A stretch of DNA of 64,000 bases, from positions 80,898,120 to 80,962,119 of the forward strand of contig NC_083339.1 in NCBI RefSeq assembly GCF_019175385.1, read 5' to 3'. The notes under the pieces are model-generated. The model saw nothing but the letters and a program-made list of their open reading frames with translations, searched no databases and was not told where the DNA came from. This stretch comes from Lycium barbarum. Lineage: Eukaryota; Streptophyta; Magnoliopsida; Solanales; Solanaceae. Each line of letters opens with the position of its first letter. Position 1 is the first letter of the stretch. Positions 47,585-59,700 of this stretch are shown here, piece by piece. The position numbers and the translations under genes were made by a program.

Positions 47585-47735
47585 TGAAGCGGCTCGACGA
47601 CCCGTCGATGTGTCGAAGGTCCGTCGACTTGCTCCGTCAACTTACGCCTGCAAATCTCTGATTGCAGAATCATGTTGACGGTGCACAACGACGGTCCGTC
47701 GATATGTCGACTGCCCGTCGACAGTGACTGGTGTC
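47585..47735. repeat. GTCGAC palindrome cluster in TE7
   Basis: CGACCCGTCGATGTGTCGA, GGTCCGTCGACTTG, CGACGGTCCGTCGATATG and GCCCGTCGACAG crowd into 150 bases about 206 to 356 bases into the LTR. The words differ from the TE2/TE4 cluster, but position and palindromic nature are the same. Confidence 0.75.
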
Positions 47736-47946
47736 TGCAGAATTTCCTGATTCAGTTCAGATTTCACCGATTCGATTCATTCAACTTATAGCTTCATAAT
47801 TTACCTAGAATACCTACTGATACATTTGTACACGAGGTACAACATTTTATGTCCCCGGACTTGGGCACGGGTTTCCATTCTCAAGACATACTCGACTAGG
47901 AAATCATTAGTTCTACTGTGACAAAGACGAGGGGCGTAACAATTAG

Positions 47947-48150
47947 GGCCCAACAGGAATAAATTTTGCTTCTATCATATTGGAGCTATAGGGCATGACT
48001 TGGAACAGTGTTAAGAATTCACGATCGAGCACAATATCAGTACAGTTGAGATCTTAGTCATCCTCCCACCACAGTACTGAGAAGAAAGGGAAATAAGAGA
48101 GGGAGAGTTCACAAGGACAGCGACTCGCGGAGTTATATTTTTTGGTAGAT
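47947..48150 (+). pseudogene. TE3 second ORF, continuation after TE7
   Basis: After the target site the sequence reads NKFCFYHIGAIGHDLEQC, a second CCHC-like motif, then a stop and EFTIEHNIS. A frameshift separates it from the frame at 45531. This gives the ORF two CCHC-like motifs, about 100 codons apart once TE7 is removed. Confidence 0.45.
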
Positions 48151-48720
48151 ATTAGTTGTCCCCATGTTTCGGATATAAAAAGTTACCCTCTCCCCCATAA
48201 ATAATTTAAGGAACTGCGCCGATCTGACATCCCTATGGAGGAATACGTGGGAAGCCCTAGCCGGGCCTGGTATGGGGATGTCCTTAGTTAGGTTTAGCCC
48301 AAATGATATTTAGGGAAAGTGTATATCCTTCTTTTGTAAACAAACTATGATAGGGCCTGATTTCCCCTGGTGGGATATGTAGGTAGTCTACGTAAGACTC
48401 AGCCCGTATATAATATAACTTATAATCCCCCAGCTCCCTATTTGTTTAAATTCTGTAATAGGAAAGGGTTTTCCAAAGTAAGTCAGCCATAAAGCCCATT
48501 GGGCCGAGATCCACCCAAACATAAAAGACCCGTAACATCCCAACCTTTAGAACAAAGGATCAAAAGTATTCAAGCTTTAATATGTGATTTTTTGTGCTAC
48601 GTGTGCTTTAAATACCAATGTGTGATATCTTATTTTTCATTTATATCCAAGTGACTAACTTTATCTAACGTTGAGTTATTCTTATCTTAGAGAACGAGGC
48701 TGATTAGCATAGTACGAAAG
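48151..48720 (+). other. TE3 spacer before gag
   Basis: No coding pattern. It includes CCCTGGTGGGATATGTAGG, a phrase of the kind often seen in non-coding Tat spacers, and ends at a TTG where the gag start is expected. Confidence 0.4.
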
Positions 48721-51060
48721 TTGGCATACTTCACGAGATCCAAAGCCACATTAGTATCCCTCTTAGACAAAGGAAAAGAAAAGATGACTGGTACACCCAA
48801 TAATGGAAATGAGCTCGTTCTCCGTGATGGAGATACCCAAGACCCACAGGAAGTGTCATCTCAGGAAGATGTGATCGCAACATTATTGATCGCCTTCACG
48901 GCCCTCCAAGAAAAGGTTGCTAGGAATGACGCAACCAATGCGGACAAGGATGCCTTGATGGAGGAAAGGAGGCTCCTTCCCCTTCACTAAGCTCGCCAAT
49001 GCCCGATCATTTTCCTATATACCCACCAGAGACTATCCTGCCTCCACTAAGCTCAACCAATCCAAACCACGCTAGTCCTTCCTACAGCACCCCACCACCA
49101 ACAAAATACAGTCAAATCCCAGGGACCACTCACTCAGTCCCTTCTTATCAGGTTCCTCAACCAGTTTTCATCAATCCGACGAACCAAGTACGTGCTTCAG
49201 CCCCACCAACTGTTCAAACCACCACTGCCCCGCTCAACCGTACCATCCACCAAGTATCATTCTTCACTCCCAACATCCCAAGTGAATTATCCCCACGGCA
49301 TAAAGAGCTAGGTCATTACGAAGAAATGGAGAGGGCCTGGAGGGCCGAATAGGATAAGCGCGAGAGAGATATGGAGAAGAAGATGGACGAGTTAGTAGAA
49401 AAATCCAACAAGTCCGCAAGGAAGGCAACAGGTCTAAGATATGATGACCTGTGCATGAACCTAGATTGGGACTTACCAGAAGGGTTCAAAATCCCAAAAT
49501 TCAAAATGTTAAATGGGACAGGGATTCTCAAGGCACACCTTCGGTCCTACTGTGACCAATTGGTCGGAGTTAAGAAAAATGAACCTCTAATTATGCGACT
49601 ATTCAATCACAGCCTGACCGAAGAAGCTACTGAGTGGTTTGCAACTCAAGACATGTTCCAATGGCTCATCTGGGAGGACATGGCAGAATCCTTCATGGAG
49701 GGGTTTCTCTTTAATGTCGAGGCAGTACCCGACCACTACTAACTTGAAAAATTCAAAAAAAAGTCAATAAAAAACTATAGGGAGTTTACCGACAGGTGGA
49801 GGGCTGAAGCAGCCCATGTGCAGCCACCAATGTGTGAAGGAGAGCTAGTCTCCGTGGTCATTAGGTCCCAGGAGGCTGATTTCTACGGCAGAATGTTGTC
49901 CATGGCTGGGAGGCCATTTGCTTGAGTTGGTCAAAAAGGGAGAGGCCATAGAAGATGGTCTCAAAGCTGGGAAAATAATCAGTGTTTTCAACAAGACATC
50001 GGGACAGGCTACAGCAGGAATCTTCCGCAAGAAGAAAGAGGACGTGGCAAGCATATCCCACATTCCAAACGCAAGCCCAAAAGAACCACAATGCCCCCAC
50101 ATAACTATGCCCCTCATAAATTACTCCACACCTGGCTACAATCCAACACCTATATATTATGCGCAACCAAGCTTCAACACCACTGTAACGGCTTACACGT
50201 CTCCGCCTAGTGTCTATGTGATCGCTCCTGCTTACCAAACACCGCCACAATAAACATATCAACCACCACCTAAATAAAATCACCGCCCGCCACCAAATAA
50301 CCTACCACAAGCATATCAACCACCTCAGAACTATCAAAATCAACCACCACCCCAGCATATAATGCTCCAAGTCCTGTTTTCGAAAGAAAGCTTGTAAGAG
50401 AATTCACAACACTTCTCGAGCCCAGGGCTCGGCTCTTTGAAAGGCTATTGGCCACGGGCCTAATCCAGAAGATCCCTCCAAAACCAGCACAACCAGGGAA
50501 TAGATTCTATAGGGCGGATCAGACTTGTGCCTACAATTCAGGAGAAAATGGGCATAGCACAGAAGATTGCATAAATCATAAGCACAAAATCCAGGATCTG
50601 ATCGACAAGAGGGAAATCATTTTGGAAACCGCATCTCCCAATGTGAACACAAACCTATTACCCAACCATAAAAACAATGAGGTCCACATGATTGAGAGGG
50701 ATGATGATTGGGAAGCTTGAAGAGCTTTGGTCCCCAAAGTAGTCGAATCCCTGGTGCAAACAGTAGCCTCCCTCATACTCCAAGAGCGCCCTAATTTCAA
50801 AAACTTGATCCCAGCACCGGGAGCACCAAAAACTATGTCGAGGTTCAGAACTTTGGTCCCAACACCCGTGGTAGCACAGACAGCAAAACAAATTGCACCT
50901 ACCCCCAGAGAACCAATTACTGTATAAGAAGCCATAACTCAAGGAATGACCCACTCAGGGAGATGTTACACTCTTGAAGAGTTGGCTCAGAATTCCACAA
51001 GGAAAGAAACACCCAAAAGAGAAAAATAACCGAAGGAGAAGCTGAAGATTTCGGGCGGCG
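48721..51060 (+). pseudogene. gag: TE3 gag (Tat type), frameshifted
   Basis: Opens at TTG-GCATACTTC, where ATG has probably become TTG. Segments: MAYFTRSKATL-type N-terminus, a proline-rich linker (49000-49260), EELERAWR-like and coiled MEKKMDELVEKSNK (49370-49420), then the Tat Gag core: LPEGFKIPKFKMLNGTG, LRSYCDQLVGVKKNEPL, LTEEATEWF, WEDMAESFMEGFLFN and NYREFTDRWRAEAAHVQPP (to about 49830). A frameshift leads into VKKGEAIEDGLKAGKI, a proline/tyrosine-rich region and the knuckle CAYNSGENGHSTEDC at about 50526. At least four frameshifts and several stops occur. The protein would form particles. This copy cannot. Confidence 0.82.
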
Positions 51061-51652
51061 CATGTAATCAAAAGACTACTTCATCGTTTAGCATTTGAAG
51101 AAGATATCGGCATGAATATCGGTGTTATCATTACTGGCCAGCTCCCCATAACATAGGTAGGCCCTCATGAGGGTGCTGGATGATGCACACGTACCAGCTA
51201 GTACGAGTAGCGAAGACTTGGCTGTGTTAATAGCCCATATCATCGGGGAACACAATATCTGCTTCTCAAAAGAGAAGTTGCCAGTAGAAGGAACCTCCCA
51301 CAACAGAGCTCTTAACATCACCGTATAGTGCTGTGGCAAAGCAATAGGGAGGGTGCTTGTGGATAATGGGTCAGGCCTAAATATTTGCCCCATCACTACA
51401 TTAACACAGGTCGGTTATGGCATGAGCAAAATCCGCCAGAGATGGACGAACGTCAGAGGATTTGATGGATCCCAAAGTGATTTCCTTGGAGAAGTAGACT
51501 TGCAGATCAAAGTTGGCCCTGCCTCTTTCACAGTGAAATTCCAAGTCATGGCAATCACGGCAACCTACAACATATATCTGGGAAGGCCATGGATACACTC
51601 CGCCGGCGCAGTCCCATCAACTTTGCACCAAGCCATAAAATTTGAATGGTAG
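51061..51652 (+). pseudogene. pol: TE3 protease
   Basis: An aspartic protease domain is open from 51353: VLVDNGSGLNICP holds the catalytic Asp (D-N-G-S-G). GEVDLQIKVGP, NIYLGRPWIHSAGAVPSTLHQ and KFEW follow. This is the typical Tat protease pattern. The region before 51353 is interrupted by stops. Confidence 0.75.
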
Positions 51653-52583
51653 GGATAGAAAATTGTAGTTGTAGCTGAGAAGGATATCTTGAAGTATGGA
51701 ATACGTTGTGATCGAGGGGAGTCCACACATGTCAAACTTTCATGTGGTGGAATACGCTGGGTCCACCCATGCAGAAGGGGAGGTCAATAAACCAATGCCA
51801 GCAGTCTACAAAATGATTGCCTCAACCATGCTGAGGAGTGGTTTTGAAACAGGAAATGACCTAGGAAGGGACCTCGAAGGGATAATAGAGCCTGGGCAAA
51901 TCCGAAAAGCAAAATTACCACTTCAATCTAGGGTATACTCCTAGCGAAGACGATCTTACAAAAGGTATCAAGAGAGAACCTAGAACGGGGAATCTAGCTC
52001 ACCCAATTTCGGGTTTGTACCAGTCATTTCCCAGAAAGATGCCGATGGTGAATGGAGAAGAAACTGATAGGGGTCTCGAGTCATTGTTTCAAGAAGAAAG
52101 ATGCTACGCAATCATGGAAGAGAGCCAAGAGATGCTCACCGTACGCAGTCTGAAGCCAGGAGAGTGCTTCAACAATTGGACATCTACTCCCCTCTTGGCT
52201 CCTCAATAGAGAGATGGATTTTCTTTCAAATCTTTTGCTAAAAGCGGCGACGTCGGTTGAGGCCCAAATGACTGCCTTTTCTAAATTACTTCGTGATTTT
52301 TAAAAATGGAAATGGTCTGACGTTGCTCTGAACCAGGACCACAGTTTGTAACTAATTACTCTTGAACTAATGAAAAGCCTTGATCTACATAAAATTGTTA
52401 TCCATCAGATAATAAGAACGAAAGTTTTCTAACTAACCATGCATAACGAACAATAATAAACCTAGCTTTACTTTGCCTCGCCTTTTCAGTAGTAACCATA
52501 GTAAAACAACTGAAAATGTCATGACGTGTTGTGAAACGTACAAGGAAAATAGTCAATAGGAATACGAGTACGACGAAACAACG
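51653..52583 (+). pseudogene. TE3 protease-RT linker with degenerate G-patch
   Basis: An open piece at 51696-51944 includes MIASTMLRSGFETGNDLGRD then LEGIIEP, which resembles the glycine-rich G-patch found after protease in Tat elements and some retroviruses. Several of its glycines are replaced. ORF 52015-52209 continues the linker (MPMVNGEETDRGLESLFQ). 52210-52583 has no coding pattern that I can follow. Confidence 0.45.
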
Positions 52584-54254
52584 ATGCCGCCAGAGGGACT
52601 GGTAGAGGAATTGGAAGAGTTAGAAGATAAGAAGAAGCCAATTATGGATGAAACTGAAGTGATCGACCTCGGTGACGAAGAGGATGTCAAAGAGACAGGA
52701 ATTAGTGCTCACTTAGGAGCTCCACAAAAAGAAAAGCTCATAGCTCTATTTAAGGAATATATGGATGTCTTCTCCTGTTCATACGCAGATATGCTGGGAT
52801 TGAGCACTGAAATAGTGGCCCACATATTATACATCAAAGAGGGTTTCGCCTCGGTCAAGCAAAAGACGCTAACATTTAAGCCAGACATGAGTACCAGGAT
52901 ATAGGACGAAGTAGAGAAACATATCAATTCTGGAATAGTGGAGGTAACATCCTACCCCACTTGGGTGGCTAAAATAGTGCCAGTAACCAAAAAGGACGGA
53001 AAGATTCAGATCTATATGGACTATCGAGATCTCAACCGTGCCAGTTTGGAAGGCAACTTTCCTCTCCCAAACATCCACATTCTAATAAGACAAATGTGCC
53101 AAGCACGAGCTATAGTCATTTGTGGATTGTTTCGCCAGGTACCACCAAATACTAATGAGCAAAGAAGACGCTGAAAAGACAACCTTTACCACCCCTTGGG
53201 GAGGCTACCATTACAGGGTGATGCCGTTCGACCTAAAAAATGGTGGCACTACATACATCTGAGCTATGACTACATGTTCCATGATATGCTGCATTGAGAG
53301 ATTGAAGTCTATGTGGACGATGTCATCATAAAATCAAGGGAAGCTGAATAAATACCGTGCACTTGCGTAAGTTCTTTGATAGACTTCGTAAATTCAATCT
53401 GAGGCTGAACCCTGCAAAGTACGCATTTGGAGTGCCTGCAGGTAAGTTACTAGGATTCATAGTTAGTTGCAGGGGTATTGAACTAGATCCTACCAAAATC
53501 AAAACAATTAAGTAGTTGCAGCCTCCCAAGATCAAGAAAGAAGTCATGAGCTTCTCGGGAAGTTTAACTACATTGGGCGGTTCATAGCCCAGTCAACTGT
53601 GATTATGGAGCCAATCCTTAAAATGCTCAAGAAAGACGCTCCCACAAATTGGACGAAAGAATGCCAAGAGGCATTTGATAAAATCAAAAGATATCTTTCC
53701 AATCCTCCCGTCTTGGTACCGCCTAAGTAAGGGAGTCCTCTATTACTGTACCCGCCGGTATCAAAAAATGCTTTCGGGTGCATGCTCGCCCAGCATGATG
53801 AAGAAGGAAAAAAGGAACATGACATCTACTATTTGAGCAAGAAGTTCACATCTTGTGAGGCACGGTATACGCTCGTAGAGAAAGCCTGTTGTGCTATGAC
53901 CTGGATTGCTCAAAAGTTGAGGCACTACCTATCGGTGTTCACGACTCACCTCATATCCAAAATAAATCCATTGAGATATATTGTCTAGCAACCGATGCTC
54001 GTGGGTAAACTGGCCAAATGGCAGATGCTACTGAGTGAATTTGACATCATATACATAGCACAAAAGGCAATCAAAGGACAAGCCCTAGCTAACTTACTGG
54101 CGGGAAGTCCCATCGACGACGAGCTTGTACCATTACGGACTTTCTGCCCAGAAGAGAAAGTGATGGCTATGGAGGAAGAGGTGGCAGAACTGCACTCCGG
54201 TTGGAGACGGTTCTTTGACGGAGCAGTCAATTACAAAGGATCAGGCATCGGGGC
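52584..54254 (+). pseudogene. pol: TE3 RT, RNase H and start of a second RNase H
   Basis: RT: VAKIVPVTKKDGKIQIYMDYRDLNRAS at 52965-53045, damaged middle with frameshifts, and the catalytic IEVYVDDVIIKSR at about 53300. RNase H: LKKDAPTNWTKECQEAFDKIK (53630-53690), IYYLSKKFTSCEARYTLVEK and LRHYLSVFTTHLIS. A frame at 53995-54254 carries KLAKWQMLLSEFDIIY and ends in WRRFFDGAVNYKGSGIGAV, the start of the archaeal-type RNase H that follows the first in Tat elements. TE8 inserts right there. Integrase is not in the window. Confidence 0.8.
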
Positions 54255-55134
54255 TGTCACTACCCAACCCGCCATGACTGGTACCCACACTAACTCTTAG
54301 TGGGCAAACCAACACATAAGTAATCTATTCATTCAAGTCCATTTTATATTAACCAATTCAATCAGTTATTAACCATTCAAGCACAAGATAAAATCCACTT
54401 ACGTCATCCCATAAAACAATGAAGTAAATGCAGAAGTCCTAACTATTACACCCCAAAAATTCGAAAGTCACTGTAAAAGGACTCTTATCTAAAACATGTC
54501 TAAGGAAGGTAATCTGTCTAAATAAATAATCAACAATGTCCGGAATAGAAATAGACATCATAAAATAAGATCTTCGTGCAGCCTGGCATGGATAGAAACT
54601 CACCCTAAATCTGTCAGCAACGGCCTCAATACTAGATATGAGGTCGGGTAGCAGTCTCTAGATCACAATTTGCACAAAAAGAATGCAGCAAGGTATATCA
54701 GTACAAACACTATGTACCGATAGAAATCATAGGCCGACTAAGATTAGTATCATGTATACATCATAAAATCAATAAAATAGACAATCCAGCCAACAAAAAA
54801 TCAACCAAGGATATTATAAATCAAGTCACCCAAAGATATCAAAAATCAAATCAACAGAAATGCAAACGGGAGCAAGTCCACTAACAATAACCATATACTC
54901 GTTGTACACACATGCTAACTAATGTCATTGCTCAGTAGTCATGACCTGTAGGGGACCCATGGTGTCCATGTACCACTCGTTCTGGCTACTCATTGGACCC
55001 GGGCCATAATTCCTCCTCTCCGAAAAGAACCTCGGACGCGGTCCACATCATGTACCACTTATTTTCGGAACGAACCTCGGACCATGAGCCCATAATCTAG
55101 GTCACATCATTACCTCAGTCAATGTACCTTTTTC

Positions 55135-55169
55135 ATATATATATATATAGACACACACACACACACACA
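55135..55169. repeat. AT/AC compound microsatellite
   Basis: An AT run followed by an AC run in the TE8 3' LTR. The other LTR copy has AC then AT at 62706-62740, so length and order have changed since insertion. Confidence 0.9.
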
Positions 55170-56089
55170 TTATTATTTCTTGTCCTCTTGTTTTCAATAC
55201 TTTAATTATCTTTTTTTATCACAATTTCACCGAAAATACCATATTAACTTCTCACCACAACAACATCAAACTGTACGTTTGACACAATGAATAGGGGCAT
55301 GAAGCCCACACAGTCACTCAGTCATTTGCATATAGGAGTTCAACCACACAGACATCATGTTTGAAGACTAGACATGTTTTCTCCTATCGAATTCACAACA
55401 TATACAATCAACTAATCAAAGTCTAATAGACGGTAACCTACCTCAAACGTAGAGCTGGAACAATGCGAATCACTCTGCTACAACTTTTCCCTTTCGTAAA
55501 GCCTCAAAATGCTTAAAGTCTAGAAATTAGAATTCTCAATTAGTCATAATTACTCTAGTCACAAAATCAACTCAAGAACACCCTTCCCTTTAGACCCATT
55601 CCCATGGGTGAATGATTTCTTGTATAAAACAACCTAACAATTGGCTCAGTAACCACCAATCATCAATTTATAAAGATATCTAATCAAAATATCAATTACA
55701 ATTAGTCTCCATGGTTAATCTACCATTTTTATGAAACCCTAAGTCTCAATTCACTTAGTTCATGACTCTAATAGTTCAATTCATGATTAAAATGAGTTAA
55801 CCCAAGCCATTAGATGATAAACACATGATAACAATCTTAACCCATCAATTATTTAAGGTCTATTAGGTTCTAGGTTTACTATTACTAATTCACCATTGGA
55901 GACCTATAAAAGGGATAATAATAATGAAGATGATAATATAATGATTGAAAGGGATGGTTGAGACTTACCACTAAAGAATATTCTTGCCCTAGCTTGAAAA
56001 TTCACCCTAGGTGCTTGTGGGGAACTGTTTTGGAGTTTTATGAATAAAGAATTCAGAAGTAAGTGTTTAAAAACCAAGATTCTGCCCCC

Positions 56090-56310
56090 ATCGACCGCTG
56101 CGGCTGTCAATTTACTGTTGTAGCGGTCTCGCTATAGCGGCCATGTGCAGATATAATGGACCAAAAGGAAACTGACCTCTGCTATGGCGGGCCATATCCC
56201 GCTATAGCGACATCGCCATAGCGGGCCATTGCCTGCCACAGCGGACACAACGAATATCGACTGATAGCTTGCGGCGAGGAGTTCATCGCTATAGCGGTTC
56301 TGCCTTAGCG
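56090..56310. repeat. CGCTATAGCGG palindrome cluster in TE8 LTR
   Basis: TCTCGCTATAGCGG, CCCGCTATAGCGAC, CGCCATAGCGGG, CGCTATAGCGGTT and related words recur about eight times, 350 to 575 bases into the LTR. It is another family-specific palindrome array upstream of the donor-like site. Confidence 0.75.
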
Positions 56311-56719
56311 GTACCTACCCCGCTGCAGTAGCACCACTGAGGCCGTAAGCTAGCAGTGTTTTTCCAGTTTTTCACTCTACCACCCAACATTTCATCCGAG
56401 GCCTCACAAACACAAACAAAACGTGCACGTAGACATGAAAACACATACGAACCCGCCCCTGGCCTCGAAATTCCCAACAGAGTTCTAATTTCCTACGTCA
56501 GCCCCCGAAGGACTCAACACAATCAAACAGTAATTGCAAGCAAGTGAAGTTTTTAGTTCTTCGACTGATACAATCGAGTTTCTATTAGCTCATTCTACCC
56601 TTGGGAAGGTTCTATTTGGTGGGGCAATCCTGTATTTTGCATAACGACCAATAGGGTCGTTACACCAGATACCAATTAAAACACTATTCGTCCTGAATGG
56701 ACAAGGATGAGGGATCTAG

Positions 56720-59700
56720 GAAATATTACCTGACTCGGCGAAAATTAAGGATAGTTGCTATGTATATCAGATTTCGTTTCCCAAGTAGCTTCCTTCACCA
56801 GGCGATTCCTTTCCTGAACCTTCACGGAGTCTATTTCCTTAGACCTCAACTTGCGAACATCCCTATGTAAGATAGAAACATGCTCCTCCTCATATGTCAA
56901 GTTATCATCTAGAAAAACCGAATCCTACCAGATTATGTACGAACCATCACCATGGTACCTCTTCAGCATCGAAACGTGAAACACTAGATGAATGCCTGAT
57001 AAACCTGGAGGTAAAGCCAACTTATAAGCTACCTCCCTCACACGCTTGAGAATCTTAAACGGCCCAATGTACCTCAGTTTAAGCTTGTCCTTCTTCCCAA
57101 ACCTCATCAGACCCTTCATGGGTGAGACCTTTAACAATACTTGCTCTCCCTCTCCAAATTCAAGATCCCGAACCTTACGGTCTGCATACTTCTTTTTGCC
57201 TACTCTGTGCTGCCAGAAGCTTAGATTGAATCATCTTCACCTTCTCTAAGGACTCTCTCAGAAGGTCCCTACTCCAAGGTCTTACCTCAAACGCATCAAA
57301 CCACCCAATAGGATACCTACGCCTCAATCCATACAACGTCTCAGACGGAGCCATGTCAATGCTCGAGTGGTAGCTATTATTTTATGCAAACTTGGCCAAT
57401 GGTAAGAACTGATCCCAATGACCAGCAAAGTCTAACACACAAGCCCAAAACATATCTTCAAGAACCTAAATGGTCCGCTGGGACTGCCCGTCAGTCTGAG
57501 GGTGGAAAGTTATACTACGGTCCAACCTAGTACCCAATTACTCATGCCAATACTCCCAAAATCTTGATGTGAACGTTGTGCCTCTATCGGACACAATCGA
57601 AATAGGAACCCCATGAAGCCTAACCACCTTACGAATGTAGATCTTCGCTAATTTCTCTGCATCATAGGTTATCCGCATCGAAATTAAGTGGGCCGACTTA
57701 TTCAACCTGTCAACAATAACCCAGATACAAATAAAACTTCCCCAACATCTTCGGAATATCAACCATGAAATCCATTGCTATTCTTTCCCACTTCCACTCT
57801 GGAATGGGCATCCCCTGAAGTGTACCCCCAGGTTTCTGATGTTCATACTTTACCTGTTGGAAGTTCAGACACTGAGCAACAAACTCCACTATATTACGCT
57901 TCATGCTAGTCCACCTGTAGTGTTGTCTCAAATCGCGATACATCTTAGTAGCGCCAGGATGAACGGAATATCTCGAACTATGAGCCTCTGTCAGAATAGT
58001 CTTAATCAAATCACCTACACGCGGCACATAAAATCGCCTTTTACATCGCAGCACCCCCTCTTCGTCAATTACGACCTCCTTGGCCTCACCACGCAACACC
58101 TTGTCACGAATTTTACACAACTTATCATCCTCAAACTGTTTAGCCTTAATCTGCTCCTGAAATGATGACCGAGCCTCAATATAAGCCAACACCCTGCTCG
58201 TGTTAGAAATATCCAGCCTCATAAAACTGTTAGCCAAAGTCTGAACCTCTCTAGCTAATGGACGCTCCGAAGAAATCAACAGAGCCAGACTTCCTGCTCA
58301 ACGCGTCAGCTACTACATTTGCTTTACCAGGATGGTACAGAATAGTGATAGCATAGTCCATCAGTAGTTCCATCCATTTTCGCTGCCTAGAGTTCAGATC
58401 CCTCTGAGTGAACACCTCACAGTGGATACACCATACAAGTAGTGCCTCCATATTTTCAATACGAACACCACCGCTGCAAATTCTAAGTCATGAGTAGGAT
58501 AGTTCTTCTCAAGCACTTTCAACTACCGAGAAGCATAAGCAATCACCTTCCTTTCCTGCATCAAAAAAGCACATAAACTAGAACGTGAAACATCACAATA
58601 AACACCAAAATCCTTGCCCTCCACGGGCAATGCTAGAATAGGCGTTGTAGTCAACAATGTCTCTAGCTTTTGGAAGCTCTCCTCACACTCGCTGGACCAC
58701 TGAAACGGTACCTCTTTCTGAGTTAAGCGAGTCAAATGAGAAGCAATAGAGGCGAACCCTTTCACAAACCGATGATAATAGCTAGCAAGACCCACGAAAC
58801 TACAAATCTCGATCAATGATGTGGGTCTAGCCTATTCCCTAACTGCCTGAATTTTCTGCGGATCCATTATAGTACCCTCCTTCGAAATTACATGCCCCAA
58901 AAAGGACACAGAAGACAACCAAAATTCACACTTGGAGAATTTAGCATACAGCTCTTTCTCCAGCAATACCCCAAGAGCAATCCTCGGATATCTCTCATGC
59001 TCCTCCTTACTTCTAGAGTACACCAGCATATCATCAGCGAACACTATTACAACGGAGTCTAGGAAAGGCTTAAAAACACTGTTCATCAAATCGATGAATG
59101 CAATTGCGGCATTAGTAAGCCCGAAAGACATAACCAAGAACTCATAGTGTCCATACCTGGTCCTGAAAGCTGTTTTAGGAACATCCTTTGCTCGAATCTT
59201 CAACTGGTGATACCCTGACCTTAAGTCAATTTTAGAGAACACAGAAGCTCCCTGTAGTTGATCAAACAAGTAATTAATACGGGGAATGGGTTACTTGTTT
59301 CGAACAGTTATCGTATTCAACTGATGGTAATCAATACACATACGCATAGACCCATCCTTCTTTTTAACAAACAATGGCACTCGGGCGAATAAATCCCTTA
59401 CTCAAAAGATCTTGCAATTGTTCTTTCAATTCCTTGAGATCTGCTAGCGCCATCCTATAAGGTGGAATAGAGATATGACGAGTCCCTGGGTCTAAATCAA
59501 TTCAAAAATCAATATCAAGTTCATGTGGCATGCCCAGTAAGTCTGCGGGAAACACATCCGCAAACTCGCGTACCACTGGAACCGAATCAATAGATGGAGT
59601 ATCTGCACTGGTGTCACGAATATATGCCAAATAAGCTAGACAACCTTTCTCCACCAGCTTCCTAGCACGAACGAAGGATTTGACTTTCTTAGGAAGGGGA

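Larger units (their letters stand above)
45673..47941 (-). mobile_element. TE7: solo LTR in TE3
   Basis: Plus-strand ends are TTTCACGACCC (first G of the usual TG changed to T) and GGGCGTAACA. ATTAG flanks both sides. Minus orientation follows from the LTR start TGTTACGCCCC. Inside: the late stem-loop region (46076-46130), a GC-rich hairpin block (46310-46400), a donor-like AAAG|GTATGTTAGCC (GT at 46831 on the minus strand), a TATA box (47556-47564) and GTCGAC-type palindromes (47585-47735). Confidence 0.88.
16626..54254 (+). mobile_element. TE3: large Tat/Ogre-type Ty3/Gypsy element, host of three insertions
   Basis: Plus-strand order: LTR (16626-20006 and 39809-42503 around TE4), leader, extra ORF (42809-44206), a second acidic ORF split by TE7, spacer, gag, protease, a G-patch-like segment, RT, RNase H and the start of a second, archaeal-type RNase H where TE8 cuts in at 54255. 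The long LTR, an ORF upstream of gag and dual RNase H are hallmarks of the Tat lineage that includes Ogre. Every frame has stops and frameshifts, so it is the oldest resident and inactive. Its integrase and 3' LTR would lie beyond TE8, outside the window. Confidence 0.8.
54255..56664 (-). repeat. TE8 3' LTR, 2410 bp
   Basis: Plus-strand ends are TGTCACTACCCAACCC at 54255 and GGTCGTTACA at 56664, so the LTR starts TGTAACGACCC on the minus strand. Inside are AT and AC microsatellites (55135-55169), a donor-like GTG|GTAAGTCTC with GT at 55968 on the minus strand, and a palindrome cluster (56090-56310). Confidence 0.85.

Noticed and set aside
49861..50283. Antisense ORF of 140 codons
   Set aside because: It is the complement of TE3 gag, with no domain.
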